Below are positions 15,832 to 24,348 of a stretch of DNA of 64,000 nucleotides, piece by piece (positions within the stretch are counted from its first letter, which is position 1; every line of letters starts with the position of its first letter). The stretch is taken from the NCBI RefSeq assembly GCF_012932565.1, contig NZ_JABBYJ010000001.1, forward strand, positions 1,116,001 to 1,180,000, written 5' to 3'. Origin of the DNA: Sneathiella limimaris (lineage in GTDB: Bacteria > Pseudomonadota > Alphaproteobacteria > Sneathiellales > Sneathiellaceae). Under the pieces are notes generated by a model. That model was given only the letters and a program-made list of their open reading frames with translations. It was not told where the DNA came from and ran no database searches. The position numbers and the translations under genes were made by a program.

Positions 15832-16770
15832 TTAAGTGGGTATTCCGTCAAGTCCTGCACCGCAGATAACAACACCAACTTTCTCGTCCGGCTTGGGTTT
15901 GTAAATGCCTTCGTGGAGCGCTGCTATGGCGGCCGCGGCAGATAATTCCACGGCAATACCGGCGGTATTCCATAGCCATTTGGCAGCATCGGTCATTTGA
16001 TCGTCAGTAACGAGAAGAATGTTGTCTACATTTTCCCGGATCAAACTGAAGTTTGGCTCAGATGACCTGCGAGGAGCTAGTGTAGAAGCTTTTGTGGTGA
16101 TTGCATCCAGCGTAACCAACTCACCAGCTTTCACGCTCTCGTAAAGGGTGGGCGCACCAGTTGCCTCAATGCCGATAATCTTGATGTTCGGATTGATCAA
16201 CTTGGCTGCTGTGGCAACGCCAGAGATTAATCCGCCGCCGCCAATAGCGACCAGAAGAACGTCCAGTTCAGGGCATGCTTTCAGGGTTTCGAGAGCGATA
16301 GTTCCCTGCCCGGCGATAACAGTGTCGTCTGCGAAGGGATGGATATATGTTTTTCCCTCCTTGTCCTTGGCCTCAAGTGCGAGCGCATTTGCATCATCCC
16401 ACACTGCGCCCTTTACAATGACATCAGGGGTTAGCTTCTTGAGCTTCTCAACTTTTGAGGCGGGTGTGTTCTCAGGTAAATAAATTGTGGTTGGGGTTTG
16501 GGTCAGAGCCCCTGCATAGGCAACGCCCATTCCATGATTGCCACCAGACGCGGTTACCAGGCCTCGCCTTAGTTCCTCTTCTGTTAGGGAGAGAACCGTA
16601 TTCAACGCGCCGCGTATCTTGAACGATCCAGAAGCCTGCAGGTTTTCCAGTTTCAAAAATGCTTTCAGTCCGCTTTTGAGAGGCAGCTCCATGACCGGTG
16701 TTTTGTGGATATAAGGGGCCAGTCGCTCTGCCGCAGTTTCAAACATCGCTAAACTAAAATTATTACGCAT
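15832..16770 (-). CDS. Threonine/serine dehydratase-like PLP enzyme
   Basis: 312 residues, fold type II PLP family. The PLP lysine segment is ASGSFKIRGALN (near residue 50), the substrate loop is ASGGNHGMGVAYAG, and the phosphate-binding glycine loop is AIGGGGLISG. There is no ACT regulatory domain, so it resembles catabolic threonine dehydratase, serine racemase or hydroxyectoine-utilisation EutB-type enzymes rather than biosynthetic IlvA. Likely product is a 2-oxo acid plus ammonia. It is divergent from the dienoyl-CoA isomerase gene. The substrate is uncertain. Confidence 0.82.
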   Translation of the reverse strand: MRNNFSLAMFETAAERLAPYIHKTPVMELPLKSGLKAFLKLENLQASGSFKIRGALNTVLSLTEEELRRGLVTASGGNHGMGVAYAGALTQTPTTIYLPENTPASKVEKLKKLTPDVIVKGAVWDDANALALEAKDKEGKTYIHPFADDTVIAGQGTIALETLKACPELDVLLVAIGGGGLISGVATAAKLINPNIKIIGIEATGAPTLYESVKAGELVTLDAITTKASTLAPRRSSEPNFSLIRENVDNILLVTDDQMTDAAKWLWNTAGIAVELSAAAAIAALHEGIYKPKPDEKVGVVICGAGLDGIPT

Positions 16771-16785
16771 TTCATAAAACCTGAA

Positions 16786-16816
16786 TTGACGGGGTTGGAA
16801 GGGATCAGTCTATAAT
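16786..16816 (+). promoter_or_regulatory. Putative sigma-70 promoter for the dienoyl-CoA isomerase gene
   Basis: TTGACG (-35, 16786 to 16791) and a perfect TATAAT (-10, 16811 to 16816) are separated by 19 bases, slightly long. Transcription would start near 16823, about 50 bases before the chosen start codon. Confidence 0.5.
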
Positions 16817-16872
16817 GACCCCATAGTGTGGAGCGACAGAATAACAGCAAAAAAGACAGCGGATCAATTCTC

Positions 16873-17721
16873 ATGACCTATCAGACCTTAAATTACACAA
16901 TCCAAAATAACATCGCGCATATTGAGTTAAACCGTCCCAAACAGTTCAATACAATGGTGATGGAGTTCTGGCAGGAGATGGTGGACGTCTTTGCGGAGAT
17001 TGATGAAACGCCCGAAGCCCGGGTTGTTGTCATCTCTTCAACTGGTAAACATTTTACAGCCGGACTGGATCTTAGCGCATTCGGTGGATTAGCAGCCGAA
17101 ATGAAATCGGACGTGGACGGAGGCCGCCTGCGGGAGCAAATGAAGAACAATGTGTTGGAGATGCAGGAAAGTTTCACAGCCATTGAAAAATGCCGATTAC
17201 CGGTTCTTGTAGCCGTGCAAGGGGGATGCATTGGCGGTGGTGTGGATCTGGTGAGTGCGACTGATATGCGCTACTGCACAAAAGATGCGTTCTTTTGTAT
17301 CCAGGAGATTAATATTGGTATGACCGCAGACGTTGGCACCTTGCAAAGGCTTCCACATCTTATTCCATCTGGTTTAGTGCGGGAACTTGCTTACACAGGG
17401 CGCCGGATGATGGCGGAGGAAGCAGCCAAGAGCGGTCTTGTAAATACTGTTTTCGATACTGCTGAGGAAATGCTGGCGGAAGTCATGAAAATTGCCGCGG
17501 TGATAGCGGCCAAGTCACCTTTGGCCATCAACGGAACAAAAGAGATGTTTAACTACACTCGGGATCATTCCGTTGATGACGCCCTTCGCTATATGGCGGT
17601 CTGGCAGGCAGGTATGTTCTTTTCAGATGATTTGTTTGAGGCCGCAACCGCAAATGCTGAAAAGCGGGAGCCTGTTTTCAAGGATATGCTCCCACCTAAA
17701 AAACTGGTTCGCCGAAAATAA
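16873..17721 (+). CDS. Delta(3,5)-delta(2,4)-dienoyl-CoA isomerase (ECH1-like crotonase)
   Basis: 282 residues from the ATG at 16873; upstream in-frame starts fall before or on the predicted promoter region. Crotonase segments: FTAGLDLSAFGG, VAVQGGCIGGGVDLVSATDMRY, and QEINIGMTADVGTLQRLP. The Glu and Asp in the last segment match the two acidic catalytic residues of mammalian ECH1 (IKEVDVGLAADVGTLQRLP). That is a stronger assignment than a generic hydratase. It moves double bonds in dienoyl-CoAs made from unsaturated fatty acids with odd-position bonds. It sits near fadD and thioesterase genes, consistent with unsaturated fatty acid degradation. Confidence 0.85.
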   Translation: MTYQTLNYTIQNNIAHIELNRPKQFNTMVMEFWQEMVDVFAEIDETPEARVVVISSTGKHFTAGLDLSAFGGLAAEMKSDVDGGRLREQMKNNVLEMQESFTAIEKCRLPVLVAVQGGCIGGGVDLVSATDMRYCTKDAFFCIQEINIGMTADVGTLQRLPHLIPSGLVRELAYTGRRMMAEEAAKSGLVNTVFDTAEEMLAEVMKIAAVIAAKSPLAINGTKEMFNYTRDHSVDDALRYMAVWQAGMFFSDDLFEAATANAEKREPVFKDMLPPKKLVRRK

Positions 17722-17727
17722 GGGCTT

Positions 17728-18144
17728 CTATTTACCAAATATCTTCCAAATCCCGTCGGCGGTCATGATTACCTGATCGCCGACATATAACTCGCCTCGC
17801 ATGAAGACGACGGACATTCCTTGACGGGTGATGGAATATTTTAAATCGACCCAATCCCCTTCTTTGGCAGAGGAGACAAAGTCAAAATTCAAAGTGATTG
17901 TTGCGCATGGCTTTTGGCCGACCGCACGAAAAACGGTATGTCCCATCATTTCGTCGGTGAAGCTCATCATCATCCCGCCATGTAAAATCCTGTTGGCGTT
18001 TGTATGCTCTTTTTCTACCAGAAAGCCGAAATGGTACTTATCACCTTCGCGTTTGAAATAGAGCGGGCCAATTTTTTCAGGGAATCTTTCTGGGGATTCA
18101 TATAAGCGATATCCCTCAGGGATCTGAGCTGTCGTCATCTGCAC
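17728..18144 (-). CDS. PaaI-family hotdog thioesterase
   Basis: 138 residues. The PaaI signature HGGMMMSFTDEMMG near residue 55 (His-Gly-Gly followed by the Asp/Glu of the catalytic helix) is clear, followed by TLNFDFVSSAKEGD. These enzymes hydrolyse aryl- or acyl-CoA thioesters as tetramers. The gene is convergent with the dienoyl-CoA isomerase gene (stops 6 bases apart). The start is either the first Met or Met3. Substrate unknown. Confidence 0.82.
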   Translation of the reverse strand: MQMTTAQIPEGYRLYESPERFPEKIGPLYFKREGDKYHFGFLVEKEHTNANRILHGGMMMSFTDEMMGHTVFRAVGQKPCATITLNFDFVSSAKEGDWVDLKYSITRQGMSVVFMRGELYVGDQVIMTADGIWKIFGK

Positions 18145-18223
18145 TCACTTTCTTGTTTTGATGTGCAGTATGACGACTTTTTTTAGCTTGGCAACTCACT
18201 CAATCTGTAAAAGGGATATTGTC

Positions 18224-18406
18224 TTACTCCTCGTTGAAGCCGTTTCGGATTGCATTGTCCAGGCAGTCCGATTTGTTGTGATAGCCTTCAGTTGAGGCTC
18301 CTACAATACGACCGTTTGGAGCCGTACGCTGCCATCGCCACTCGGGTTTGCGGGCATTATTATCTTTGTAAAATTCCCATTTATCGTCTTTTCCAAGGTT
18401 GGACAT
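18224..18406 (-). CDS. DUF1508 (YegP-like) small protein
   Basis: 60 residues from the ATG at 18406, chosen because GGAG lies 7 bases upstream; a GTG one codon earlier is an alternative. The sequence WEFYKDNNARKPEWRWQRTA followed by NGRIVGASTEGYHNKSDCLDNAIRNG is the typical DUF1508 unit. Bacterial members are small, cytosolic and of unclear function. It stands alone. Confidence 0.82.
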   Translation of the reverse strand: MSNLGKDDKWEFYKDNNARKPEWRWQRTAPNGRIVGASTEGYHNKSDCLDNAIRNGFNEE

Positions 18407-18508
18407 CACTAATCTCCGGGGTGTATGGATATATGTAAACGTGCCAAGACGAGACGTTTTAATTTTTATTTTGTGAGTGAGACGAGATCCAAAAACTGGG
18501 AGCGCAAA

Positions 18509-18928
18509 ATGTTGCAGGTTAGTGGTGAAATATCTGTTCGGACGCCTGGCCGCGCGCTGGTGGATGTGACGCGTCAGATAGATGACTGGTTACAATCGCA
18601 AAATCTGTCCGAAGGTGTTCTGACGCTTTTTATTCAGCATACATCTGCCTCTCTGACCATACAGGAAAACGCAGACCCGGATGTTCTTGTCGATCTGCTA
18701 GGATATTTTGAGCGTCAGGTGATAGATGGGGATCCAGCTTTTTATCACCGGGCGGAAGGGCCAGATGATATGTCAGCACATATCAGGAGCAGCCTCACCG
18801 ATGTATCGCTGACAATCCCTGTCCTGAACGGACGCATGCGCCTTGGGACCTGGCAAGGTATTTACGTGTTTGAGCACCGGACCAGCCCTCATCATCGAAG
18901 ACTGGCCCTGAATTTCATAGGAAGTTGA
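18509..18928 (+). CDS. YjbQ/UPF0047 family protein (secondary thiamine-phosphate synthase-like)
   Basis: 139 residues from the ATG at 18509, which has GGGAG 6 to 8 bases upstream; the longer frame from 18425 adds a non-conserved N-terminus. Family segments: LFIQHTSASLTIQENADPDVLVDL, YHRAEGPDDMSAHIRSSL, LGTWQGIYVFEHR and the C-terminal RRLALNFIG. A His/Asp/Glu-rich pocket is conserved in the family. E. coli YjbQ shows weak thiamine-phosphate synthase activity but its physiological role is unsettled. No thi genes are nearby. Confidence 0.88.
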   Translation: MLQVSGEISVRTPGRALVDVTRQIDDWLQSQNLSEGVLTLFIQHTSASLTIQENADPDVLVDLLGYFERQVIDGDPAFYHRAEGPDDMSAHIRSSLTDVSLTIPVLNGRMRLGTWQGIYVFEHRTSPHHRRLALNFIGS

Positions 18929-18934
18929 TCCAGG

Positions 18935-20395
18935 CTAGTTCCCGGTATTTTCCATCAAACGAATATAGAAACGGATAATTTCTCCGTAATTTTTAATAAG
19001 GATCCGTTCATTCGTGCCATGAACACGGCCAAGATCATCTGGACCGAAGCGCATGGGAATAAAACGATAGCTGTTTTCAGCAAGATCCTCGTAATGCTTG
19101 CTATCTGAGCCGGCCAGCATCAAACCTGGCGAGACCAGAACATCTGGAAGGACTTCCTCAATCGTTCTTTTGATTTGGCGATAACTTCCGCTTGTATGAT
19201 CTGAAACTTTCGAAGGCTCGTTCCCTTGCTTGATCTCGATCTTAACATCAGGATCATCGACGACCTGGGTCACATGATCAATAACGCCTTGTACAGTGCT
19301 GCCGGGCAAGATCCTGAAATTGACAACTGCTTTGGCTGTTGAGGGAAGCACGTTGTCTTTGGTTCCGCCTTGAATAATGGTTGCTGCAGTAGTCGTTCTG
19401 ACCATTGCATTTGTGGCGCCACCTTTGCCAAGTTGGCTAACCAGAACAGGATCCAGGAGCCAGCGATTGGAAATCACAGCTTTTAAGGATAGAGGCATGT
19501 AGGGTGATAGGGTTTCAAACATGTCTGTAACAGGCCGGCGCAGGGCGGCAGGCAGACGGTTATCCTCGATCCGCGCAATTGCTCTCGCGATTTTTCCTAC
19601 TGCTGTCTTGCGAGGTGGAATGGACGAATGTCCCCCTTCCGCAGTCGCGGTTAGTTCAACGGTCAGATATCCTTTTTCTGCTAGCGCAATAAAGGCAATA
19701 GGCTGGGAAACTCCAGGCATGATATCGTTGACGACAACCATGCCCTCATCAAGTGTGTAAGCAACCTTAACACCCTGGTCAGCAAGGTATTTAGAGATTT
19801 TGCCCGCACCGTGATCGCCACCGATTTCCTCATCGTGACCGAAGGCGAGATAAATGGTTTGCTTGGGCTTTAGGCCTGCCTTCAAATGATATTCTGCAGC
19901 TTCCAGCAGACCAAAGACAGAAACCTTGTCATCCAAGGTACCCCGACCCCAGATTGCACCGTTTACGATCGCGCCTGAGAAGGGAGGTTGCTCCCAATTT
20001 TGCTCTGTTCCTTCCTCAACTGGCACCACATCCAGATGTCCCATCAGAACAGCTGCAGGAAGGTCAGGGTCCCGGCCTTCCCATTTGTAAAGAAGGCTGT
20101 AGCCGCCAATCACCTGTTTCTCAAGTTTCTCGGCAACGGTCGGATAAGAAGTTTCGATCAGGGCATGCAACTCATCAAACGCGTCCGCTTCGACAGGCGC
20201 GTCGTGGGAGTAGGATATTGTCTTGATCCGAACTGCTTCGGCCAGCCTGTTTGCAGCGGCCATCTCATCAATCTTAACCGACGCGATGGCCGTTCCGGTT
20301 TTCTCCGGTGCTGTGTTCATGACGGTGTTGTAGCCAATGACTCCAACAAGCCCGATGATGACCAGCACGATCAGGATCGCAAGTTTTTTGAACAA
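18935..20395 (-). CDS. M20 family zinc peptidase (PM20D1/CPS1-like), membrane-anchored or exported
   Basis: 486 residues. The N-terminus MFKKLAILIVLVIIGLVGVIGY is a single hydrophobic segment (anchor or uncleaved signal). M20 motifs: MGHLDVVPV (zinc His and catalytic Asp), GRGTLDDKVSV (bridging Asp), FGHDEEIGGDHGA (catalytic Glu-Glu), and the C-terminal zinc His in RVHGTNERI. A dimerisation domain lies between. Relatives hydrolyse or condense N-acyl amino acids or dipeptides. The stop is a few bases from the convergent yjbQ stop. The substrate cannot be read from sequence. Confidence 0.87.
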   Translation of the reverse strand: MFKKLAILIVLVIIGLVGVIGYNTVMNTAPEKTGTAIASVKIDEMAAANRLAEAVRIKTISYSHDAPVEADAFDELHALIETSYPTVAEKLEKQVIGGYSLLYKWEGRDPDLPAAVLMGHLDVVPVEEGTEQNWEQPPFSGAIVNGAIWGRGTLDDKVSVFGLLEAAEYHLKAGLKPKQTIYLAFGHDEEIGGDHGAGKISKYLADQGVKVAYTLDEGMVVVNDIMPGVSQPIAFIALAEKGYLTVELTATAEGGHSSIPPRKTAVGKIARAIARIEDNRLPAALRRPVTDMFETLSPYMPLSLKAVISNRWLLDPVLVSQLGKGGATNAMVRTTTAATIIQGGTKDNVLPSTAKAVVNFRILPGSTVQGVIDHVTQVVDDPDVKIEIKQGNEPSKVSDHTSGSYRQIKRTIEEVLPDVLVSPGLMLAGSDSKHYEDLAENSYRFIPMRFGPDDLGRVHGTNERILIKNYGEIIRFYIRLMENTGN

Positions 20396-20438
20396 GTTAA
20401 TCTCTCCCCGGTAATAAATTACTGGGGAGAACTATAGC

Positions 20439-21866
20439 TTAAATTGAAAATCCGCCAAGCTTGGTTTCCAGATATTCTGCAATCCCTTCATGACCACCTT
20501 CGCGTCCGAGGCCGCTTTCCTTCATGCCACCAAAGGGTGCAGCTGCGGCAGTTGGGTTAATGTCATTAATCCCGATAATGCCAAATTTGAGTCCCTCAAA
20601 CATCCTAAAGGCTCTGCCAATGTTCGGTGTATAGACGTATGCTGCCAAACCATAATTGGTATCATTGGCTTTCTCGAGAACCTCGTCCTCAGATTCGAAG
20701 GTCAGGACAGGAGCAACAGGGCCAAAGGTCTCTTCACGGTAAATCAGCATATCCTCGCGGACATCTGCGAGTACGGTAGGGGCGTAGAAATGCCCTCTGT
20801 CCAAGCCATCGTCCAAAAGCCTATGTCCGCCGCAGACGAGACGGGCGCCTTTTTCAACGGCATCGTTCACTTGCCGTTCAACTTTCTCAACTGCACCGGG
20901 TCCGACAAGAGGGCCAATGCTGATCCCATCTTCCATGCCATTGCCACCACGCATGCGGCGAACTCGGTTTTCCAGTGTTTCGATAAATGGCTCTGCAATT
21001 GATTTGTGAACGAAAATTCGGTTGGGGCTAATACAAGCCTGACCAGTGTTTAGAAACTTGACCAGAGATACGCCCTTCGCAGCATGTTCAGGATCTGCAT
21101 CTTCGAACACGATAAATGGTGCATGTCCACCCAGTTCCATGGAAACCCGCTTCATGTTGGCTGCGGCACCCTGCGCAAGCATCTTGCCCACGTTCGTCGA
21201 GCCAGTGAACGTTAGCTTGGCGATTTTTGGGTTATTGATAAATTCATCACCGATAGGTTTTGGATCTTCTGCAGTAACCAGGTTGACAACACCTTCTGGA
21301 ATGCCCGCTTCTTCAAAAATCTTGAACATCTCAACAGCGCAAAGCGGAGTAGATTCAGCTGGTTTTAAAACAATTGTGCAACCGGCTGCGAGGGCAGGCG
21401 CAATTTTCCGCGTCAGCATGGAAATCGGATAGTTCCATGGGGTAACGGCACCGACAACCCCAACAGGGTGTTGCTGGACAATAAAGCGCTGGTCTCCACG
21501 TGGAGCCGGGAGAGTTTCACCATAAATTCGTTTGGCTTCTTCCGCGTACCAAAGCAGGAAGTCGGCTCCATATTGCACTTCGTTACGAGCAGCTTTCAGA
21601 GGTTTTCCCTGTTCGCTTGTCATTGTAACCGCCAGATGCTCTTTCTTTTCGATCATCAGGGTATAAGCCCGATACAAAAATTGGGAGCGTTGATATGCCG
21701 TGGTTTTTGACCAGCTCTTGAAAGCGTCTGCCGCGGCATCAATGGCTTTCTTAACGTCGTCCCGACCACCGTTTGGAACATCTCCCAAAATGTCACCCGT
21801 AGCAGGATTAGATACTGGGAAGCGACTGTTATCGGCGGCTTCACACCACTGGCCATTAATGTACAT
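20439..21866 (-). CDS. gabD: NAD(P)-dependent succinate-semialdehyde dehydrogenase (GabD-like)
   Basis: 475 residues from the ATG at 21866 (MYINGQWCEAAD), where family members usually start; a 21-codon longer frame is not conserved-looking. Aldehyde dehydrogenase landmarks: PWNYPISML, FTGSTNVGKMLAQGAA (NAD site), MELGGHAPFIVFEDAD (catalytic base Glu), TGQACISPNRIFV (catalytic Cys), and EETFGPVAPVLTF. GQAC-ISPNR instead of GQ-x-C-x-AxR places it with GabD-type enzymes. Likely role: oxidation of succinate semialdehyde from GABA. No GABA transaminase is next to it, so other semialdehydes are possible. Confidence 0.85.
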   Translation of the reverse strand: MYINGQWCEAADNSRFPVSNPATGDILGDVPNGGRDDVKKAIDAAADAFKSWSKTTAYQRSQFLYRAYTLMIEKKEHLAVTMTSEQGKPLKAARNEVQYGADFLLWYAEEAKRIYGETLPAPRGDQRFIVQQHPVGVVGAVTPWNYPISMLTRKIAPALAAGCTIVLKPAESTPLCAVEMFKIFEEAGIPEGVVNLVTAEDPKPIGDEFINNPKIAKLTFTGSTNVGKMLAQGAAANMKRVSMELGGHAPFIVFEDADPEHAAKGVSLVKFLNTGQACISPNRIFVHKSIAEPFIETLENRVRRMRGGNGMEDGISIGPLVGPGAVEKVERQVNDAVEKGARLVCGGHRLLDDGLDRGHFYAPTVLADVREDMLIYREETFGPVAPVLTFESEDEVLEKANDTNYGLAAYVYTPNIGRAFRMFEGLKFGIIGINDINPTAAAAPFGGMKESGLGREGGHEGIAEYLETKLGGFSI

Positions 21867-22022
21867 GTTCGTGCCTGTCTTTGTTGATCTAAGGTCTGTA
21901 TAACAATTTAGTCCTCGGCCATAACGCATTCAAGCAGCGCCTGTAAAGCCAATTTAACTTCTTATTGCTGTGGAATAGTGACGGTCTCAAGGTGTATACT
22001 TCTGAAAAAAGAGGAAGCCAAA

Positions 22023-22601
22023 ATGTCGAAAGAGCAACAGCGTAGAGAAGCCGTTCAACAGGCGGTTGGTCGGATCCGGGATCAATTGCAGGGTCGGGAA
22101 ATTTCAAAGGAAACCCTGTCAATTGTGGAGGCAGAATTAATTAAGCTGGCCAATAAAGAGGATTTATTTTCGTTCGAGGATTTCCCACCACCAAGCGATG
22201 AAGACCCCAGATCTAGTTGTCTATACCGGTTGTCAGAAGATGAGGATCATGGGCTAGCCTTATATGCAAATGTGGCAGATGGAAAGGTGGATGCGCCGCC
22301 TCATGATCATACGACTTGGGCGGTGATTGTTGGCCTGAAGGGGCAAGAGGAGAACCGCTTTTACGATAAAGCTGCAACTGGTGTTTCTCAAAAAGGGTCA
22401 GCTGTCGTGGAAAAAGGAAAAGGGGTTTGTCTGCTCGCCGATGACATTCACAGCATTCATATTAGGAAGGGGGAGCCCGTATTGAATTTTCACATGTATG
22501 GCTTGGCGCTGGAGCAGCTTCATAATCGCCGATATTGGAGTGAGCCAAAACAGGAATGGAAAGTTTTCCCAGCTCACGTAGATATTCGGGATGCTCGCTA
22601 A
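22023..22601 (+). CDS. Cysteine dioxygenase type I-like cupin
   Basis: 192 residues from ATG 22023 (GAGG 9 bases upstream). A cupin core with PPHDHTTWAVIVGLKGQEENRFY supplies His94 and His96, and LLADDIHSIHI supplies His143, together the three-His iron site of the thiol-dioxygenase family. Length fits cysteine or 3-mercaptopropionate dioxygenases. They add O2 to a thiol to give a sulfinate. The stop codon overlaps the start of the next gene (TAATG), a four-domain rhodanese, so the two are translationally coupled and likely act on the same sulfur compound. Cysteine versus another thiol as substrate is undecided. Confidence 0.82.
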   Translation: MSKEQQRREAVQQAVGRIRDQLQGREISKETLSIVEAELIKLANKEDLFSFEDFPPPSDEDPRSSCLYRLSEDEDHGLALYANVADGKVDAPPHDHTTWAVIVGLKGQEENRFYDKAATGVSQKGSAVVEKGKGVCLLADDIHSIHIRKGEPVLNFHMYGLALEQLHNRRYWSEPKQEWKVFPAHVDIRDAR

Positions 22602-24187
22602 TGCAGGTGAAATGCATATCTGCGGCTGAGGTTCACCAACGGGTTATAGCAGCCAGCGAACTGGCGTTTCTTGATGTTCGTGAGCATGGCGTGCATAGCC
22701 AGGGACATCCGCTTTATGCCGTGCCGCTTCCCTTGAGCCGTTTAGAGCTGGAGGTTGAACGTCTGGTTCCTAAAAAATCTGTTCCCATTGTTCTGTTGGA
22801 TCAAGGGGAGGCAGATGATTACGCATCTCGGGCAGCCAAAAAGTTTATCGAGTTCGGGTATGAGGATATCTCAATTCTTGAGGGCGGCGTAATGGCCTGG
22901 AAGGATGCCGGTTTTGAACTTTTTTCCGGTGTTAATGTTCCAAGCAAAGCTTTTGGAGAGTTTGTGGAGCAGACTTGCGAAACTCCACATATTACAGCGG
23001 CTGAATTGAATGACCGGCTGTCAGTGGGTGAGAAAATTGCAATCTTCGACAGTCGTCCTTATTCCGAATATCAACGGATGTGTATTCCGGGTGGTGTTGA
23101 TATGCCTGGAGCGGAACTTGCGTATCGTATCCATGAGAATATTGCAGATGACACGACGCCAATCGTTGTTAATTGTGCGGGGAGAACCCGGAGCATAATC
23201 GGGGCTCAGTCGTTGATTAATGCGGGCGTGAAAAATCCGGTTATGGCGCTGAAAGATGGCACTATGGGCTGGTATTTGGAGGGATTTTCGCTTGAGCATG
23301 GCTCAAATCGAGTTGCTGGTCCGCCAAGCATGGAAGCGCACGAAAAATCTCTGCAGGGTGCGAGAGCCCTGGCCGAAAAACTCGGAGTTAAGGTCGTTGA
23401 AAAAGCAAGAGTGGATCGTCTTAAGGACTCCGATTGCGCTCTCTTTCTTCTGGATGTTCGCACGATAGAAGAGTTTGAGGAAAGACATGTCGCCGGGGCG
23501 CAGCATGCACCTGGCGGTCAGTTGGTACAGGCCACTGACGAATATGTGGGGGTTCGGGGGGCAACACTGGTCCTATTTGATGATAAAGAGGTGCGTGCTC
23601 TGATGACGGCGAGTTGGCTAAAGCAACTTGGTTGGAGGAAGGTTTTTGTCGTAACTGATTTCTCTGGTTTTGATCTCGAGACAGGGCCAATGAAAAAAAT
23701 AGAGGTTGCGGGTGTTGAAACTCTGACTCCGCATGAGCTCTCAGCAGTTTTACAATCTGGTGAGGCCGTTGCTCTGTTGGATCTATCACCTTCTCTTTCT
23801 TTTCGGGCTGGCCATATTCCAAGAGCCAATTGGATGATTCGATCCAGAATTCCCCGGGATATGATGCTTTTGCCACCTGTTGGGTTGGTAATTCTGACTG
23901 CTGAGGACGAGCGCATTGCCCATCTGGCGGCCCCAGAAATTCAAGCGGTTCGGCCTGAGGTTATTGTTCGTGTTCTGGCGGGAGGAAATAAGGCTTGGAA
24001 AGAAGCCGGCCTTAATCTTGAGGAAGGCGAAACAGGTCAGCTAAGCCCACCAGAAGATGCATGGTATAAGCCATACGACAACAAGGAAAAGATCCGCGAG
24101 AGGATGTTGGAATATTTGGAATGGGAAGTTGGTCTGATTTCTCAAATAGAGCGTGACGCGACGGCAAATTTCAATATTCTCTCGTGA
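22601..24187 (+). CDS. Four-domain rhodanese-like sulfurtransferase
   Basis: 528 residues from the ATG at 22601 that shares its A with the preceding TAA. Four rhodanese-like units can be traced at about residues 5 to 108, 130 to 232, 262 to 362 and 374 to 472, each with a FLDVREHG-, IFDSRPYSEY-, LLDVRTIEEF- or LLDLSPSLSF-like strand. Only the second has the catalytic loop NCAGRTR with Cys192. The loops of the first (LLDQGEA), third (LFDDKEV) and fourth (LTAEDER) lack Cys, so they are probably structural or binding domains. It likely accepts or donates persulfide sulfur in the cytosol in thiol oxidation with the upstream dioxygenase. No signal peptide. Confidence 0.87.
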   Translation: MQVKCISAAEVHQRVIAASELAFLDVREHGVHSQGHPLYAVPLPLSRLELEVERLVPKKSVPIVLLDQGEADDYASRAAKKFIEFGYEDISILEGGVMAWKDAGFELFSGVNVPSKAFGEFVEQTCETPHITAAELNDRLSVGEKIAIFDSRPYSEYQRMCIPGGVDMPGAELAYRIHENIADDTTPIVVNCAGRTRSIIGAQSLINAGVKNPVMALKDGTMGWYLEGFSLEHGSNRVAGPPSMEAHEKSLQGARALAEKLGVKVVEKARVDRLKDSDCALFLLDVRTIEEFEERHVAGAQHAPGGQLVQATDEYVGVRGATLVLFDDKEVRALMTASWLKQLGWRKVFVVTDFSGFDLETGPMKKIEVAGVETLTPHELSAVLQSGEAVALLDLSPSLSFRAGHIPRANWMIRSRIPRDMMLLPPVGLVILTAEDERIAHLAAPEIQAVRPEVIVRVLAGGNKAWKEAGLNLEEGETGQLSPPEDAWYKPYDNKEKIRERMLEYLEWEVGLISQIERDATANFNILS

Positions 24188-24348
24188 AAATTCTGTGGAC
24201 CCATTCCCGGGATCACAAATTGCCTTTCAAATGCAGGTTAAAACTTTGGAGCTGTTGCTAGCCGGTGCTTGCAATCTTTTTGCGATACGCCTAGCATAGC
24301 GCCAAATGGACGCATTAGATGTCCTGTAGAATAATGGAGTAAACCCCA

